A DNA stretch of 17,690 nt from Crocinitomicaceae bacterium (GTDB lineage Bacteria; Bacteroidota; Bacteroidia; Flavobacteriales_D; Sanyastnellaceae), in assembly GCA_020848015.1 (NCBI GenBank), contig JADLBA010000279.1, positions 1-17,690 on the forward strand. Reading direction: 5' to 3'. How positions within the stretch are numbered: position 1 is the first letter of the stretch; each line of letters starts with the position of its first letter. The translations under genes were made by a program, and so were the position numbers. The notes beneath the pieces are model-generated. The model worked only from the letters and a program-made list of their open reading frames with translations, searched no databases and was not told the origin of the DNA. Of this stretch, positions 16,172-17,690 are shown piece after piece.

Positions 16172-16954
16172 TTAAAAAGCACGGATAGCACGGACGGGGT
16201 AGGTATAGATCTTATTGTCATTGCTCGTGCTACCATTGAAAAAGTCTAGGAACCATGAGTAATTAATGTAGTCCTCGGACGACGACCAGTAACGAGTTGG
16301 CACAAGTAGAGTAGTGGCTGCGTTGCCATCGAGAGCAAGAGCCTTACTAATGGGCCAAATATTATTCCATAAATAATTTAATTCATAAATGCTTGGTAAA
16401 TACCAGTCGGAGTAAGTTCCGGTGCCATAATCGGCATTGGTATAATCAGCACACAGTTTTGCAGCGCTATTAGTATGGCCGCTTTGCCCAATAATGGCGG
16501 TAGTATTGCTTATGCCGTCCCACTTATCAGTCGTACCTATAAATACATTTACAATATTGCTCCAAGCTTGTGAAGAGCTCAAGTCAATCATACTTACTAC
16601 CAAGCCATGTTCACCACTTCCATCAACCCAAAATACTACACCACCACCGTAGAGTTCGCCAATATAGCGGGTTGGTGCCCCGCCATTACACGTGTTGACC
16701 CAAGTAAAAGTGCTGGCCTGATAGAAAAATAAACAACTTACGTCAGTATCATATACCACTAAACCATCAGCGGGATTGGAGATAGCAGTACGCTGGGCAG
16801 TAGTCAAGCGCGGGGGCAGAAGACCCTTATCGGTATAGTCAATATCAAGCCCCGCGCTTGGATCGGGGGTAGCACCATTGGAATTAATACCAACCTGTGC
16901 TAAAAAGGAATTTGTGGTAAAAGCAATAACAATAAACAATATAACCTTTTCCAT
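16172..16954 (-). CDS. secreted DUF1566 domain protein
   Basis: 260 residues. Signal peptide MEKVILFIVIAFTTNSFLAQ. Residues 21-89 are an N-terminal module frequent in Bacteroidota surface proteins: SAGLDIDYTDKGLLPPRLTT (33-52), then AQRTAISNPADGLVVYDTD, FFYQASTFTWVN. Residues ~98-260 are a DUF1566 domain, related to C-type-lectin-like folds: GGGVVFWVDGSGEHGLVVS (103-121), DWYLPSIYEL (183-192), YWSSSE (222-227) and the terminal VRAIRAF. It is likely exported and involved in binding. It is transcribed towards the tail-fibre-like gene and is flanked on both sides by the same inverted-repeat element. DUF1566-type domains are sometimes targets of diversity-generating retroelements, but no reverse transcriptase or template repeat is in the window. 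The ligand is unknown. Confidence 0.85.
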   Translation of the reverse strand: MEKVILFIVIAFTTNSFLAQVGINSNGATPDPSAGLDIDYTDKGLLPPRLTTAQRTAISNPADGLVVYDTDVSCLFFYQASTFTWVNTCNGGAPTRYIGELYGGGVVFWVDGSGEHGLVVSMIDLSSSQAWSNIVNVFIGTTDKWDGISNTTAIIGQSGHTNSAAKLCADYTNADYGTGTYSDWYLPSIYELNYLWNNIWPISKALALDGNAATTLLVPTRYWSSSEDYINYSWFLDFFNGSTSNDNKIYTYPVRAIRAF

Positions 16955-17310
16955 CAGAAAAATAGTTTAGGTGGATTCTAAAAAAAATCTTTATTGAACG
17001 ATTCAAGAAAAACCTTTAGAACCCGTTAGGCGGCTCTTATTAAATACTATACAAGTGTAAAGAATTTCTGACGGTTTTGTGTCCATTTTTTTTCTCAATC
17101 AAACACAAGACTTTGCGCCGCTGGTGTATTACTTCATGGGATTAACGAAAAAAAGAGCGGTAATAACATTATCGAAAAGGGGCAAAGGAGTGACTGCCAA
17201 TTATGACAATACCTGCCATACACTTTCATTCAAGTGCATATAGGTAATTTTCCCACACAAAAATTAGTTTCAATATCCCCGCTATAACTCAAACACGAAA
17301 GGCAGGCTCG
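16955..17310. other. intergenic region upstream of the DUF1566 gene
   Basis: About 355 bp without a recognisable gene. It contains the second inverted-repeat element (17111-17188) and an imperfect dyad at 17210-17246 (TACCT and AGGTA outside, CACTT and AAGTG inside). A 27-codon minus-strand frame starting MDTKPSEILYTC has no supporting signal. Confidence 0.45.
17111..17188. repeat. inverted-repeat element, copy 2
   Basis: CTTTGCGCC (17111-17119) is identical to the core of copy 1, and AAAAGGGGCAAAGG (17175-17188) matches the right arm of copy 1 (16003-16016) at 13 of 14 positions. Arms are complementary at 8 of 9 core bases. The centre is longer (about 55 nt) and not obviously similar. It is in the same arm order as copy 1, so the two bracket the DUF1566 gene. 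Confidence 0.5.
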
Positions 17311-17341
17311 AAAAAGATGCTTGAAATTTTTGCGCAAGCAT
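17311..17341 (-). terminator. intrinsic terminator of the HMA-domain gene
   Basis: A 7-bp stem (ATGCTTG 17317-17323, CAAGCAT 17335-17341) with an 11-nt loop. On the minus strand it is followed, after one base, by five T (17311-17315), and lies 11 bp after the stop codon at 17353. The stem is modest but the placement fits. Confidence 0.6.
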
Positions 17342-17352
17342 TTTGTTCTTCA

Positions 17353-17690
17353 TTATTCAACCAGCCTTGACACAGATTGCAGGAGATTGAGTACCTGGAA
17401 CACTTTTCCAAAATCATACATCTCTACACCTACTCCGTCGGAGGTAGAAGGATTATCATTTTTTTTTGCCGTGACGATTTCTACTGAATTTACATGGTAT
17501 TGGCCATCTGCAATAGCATTGACACATTGAATCATTTGCTGCTCATTGACTGCCGATGGATCGAATTCAACCGAGACAACGTTGTCAGTACGCTCCTCTG
17601 AAAAATCAAGTGCAGTTCCCATTACTCCCTGCAAAGCACGCAGTTCTTTCTGTATTTTTCCGCCACAACCGGCAGAGCAAGTCATTCCAG
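17353..17690 (-). CDS. heavy-metal-associated (HMA) domain protein, 5' partial
   Basis: The frame is still open at the window edge, and the residue before the first visible Met is Gly, giving GMTCSAGCGGKIQKEL. This is the metal-binding loop of an HMA domain, so the Met is internal and the true start lies outside. About 112 residues are visible. The two cysteines are spaced C-x3-C instead of the classic C-x2-C; this variant occurs in Bacteroidota HMA proteins as I recall. The beta-alpha-beta-beta-alpha-beta pattern continues through VVSVEFDPSAVNEQQMIQCV and YHVNSVEI, followed by a ~40-residue tail with no second domain. Such small proteins bind copper or other soft metals, as a chaperone or as part of a transport system. 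It could also be the end of a slightly larger protein. Confidence 0.82.
   Translation of the reverse strand, partial: GMTCSAGCGGKIQKELRALQGVMGTALDFSEERTDNVVSVEFDPSAVNEQQMIQCVNAIADGQYHVNSVEIVTAKKNDNPSTSDGVGVEMYDFGKVFQVLNLLQSVSRLVE

Noticed and set aside
17025..17031. GTTAGGC, which fits the integron attC core GTTRRRY
   Set aside because: No matching RYYYAAC partner at 60-140 nt and no foldable attC structure or integrase; one 7-mer is expected by chance.
17210..17246. Imperfect dyad TACCT-CACTT / AAGTG-AGGTA as an operator
   Set aside because: Half-sites are unequally spaced and far from both flanking starts; no regulator is suggested.

Overview
The window comes from a Bacteroidota chromosome, probably a Flavobacteriia-like or related lineage. 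Several proteins end in type A sorting domains of the type IX secretion system (T9SS). There is a TonB-dependent receptor with a carboxypeptidase-like regulatory domain, DUF1573 proteins, an OstA/LptA-like protein, and an alpha/beta-fused 2-oxoacid dehydrogenase E1. Three genes have clean Bacteroidota -7 promoter elements (TAnnTTTG) just upstream. No rRNA, tRNA, CRISPR array, complete insertion sequence or intact prophage was seen.

Layout. (1) 1-2903, plus strand: two related secreted T9SS cargo proteins (the first cut by the window edge), then two paralogous secreted DUF1573 proteins and a strong intrinsic terminator. (2) 2904-3445: intergenic, no recognisable gene. (3) 3446-7908, minus strand: a TonB-dependent receptor and, 36 nt downstream, a T9SS-secreted alpha/beta hydrolase-fold protein whose nucleophile elbow lacks serine; the pair ends in a palindromic terminator. 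(4) 7992-11415, minus strand: fused E1 dehydrogenase and pseudouridine-5'-phosphate glycosidase. (5) 11581-14066: a DUF922-like secreted protein (plus strand) converges on TatA and an OstA-like protein (minus strand). (6) 14163-17188: an accessory-looking stretch. It holds a decayed DNA methyltransferase fragment, a secreted glycine-rich protein built from phage-tail-fibre-like modules, and a DUF1566 protein flanked by two copies of a short inverted-repeat element rich in CTTTGCGCC/GGNGCAAAG. (7) 17311-17690, minus strand: the end of a heavy-metal-associated (HMA) domain protein with its terminator.

How the genes may work together. The receptor and hydrolase-fold protein look like an outer-membrane uptake or surface-processing pair, without a SusD partner. 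OstA-like protein and TatA are cell-envelope functions. The E1 and PsuG genes are ordinary metabolism. No complete new defence or mobile system is visible. The points most worth a second look are the degenerate catalytic motifs in two secreted proteins, the tail-fibre-like adhesin modules, the repeat-flanked DUF1566 gene, and the methyltransferase remnant. Family assignments rest on motifs recognised by eye; no search was run.
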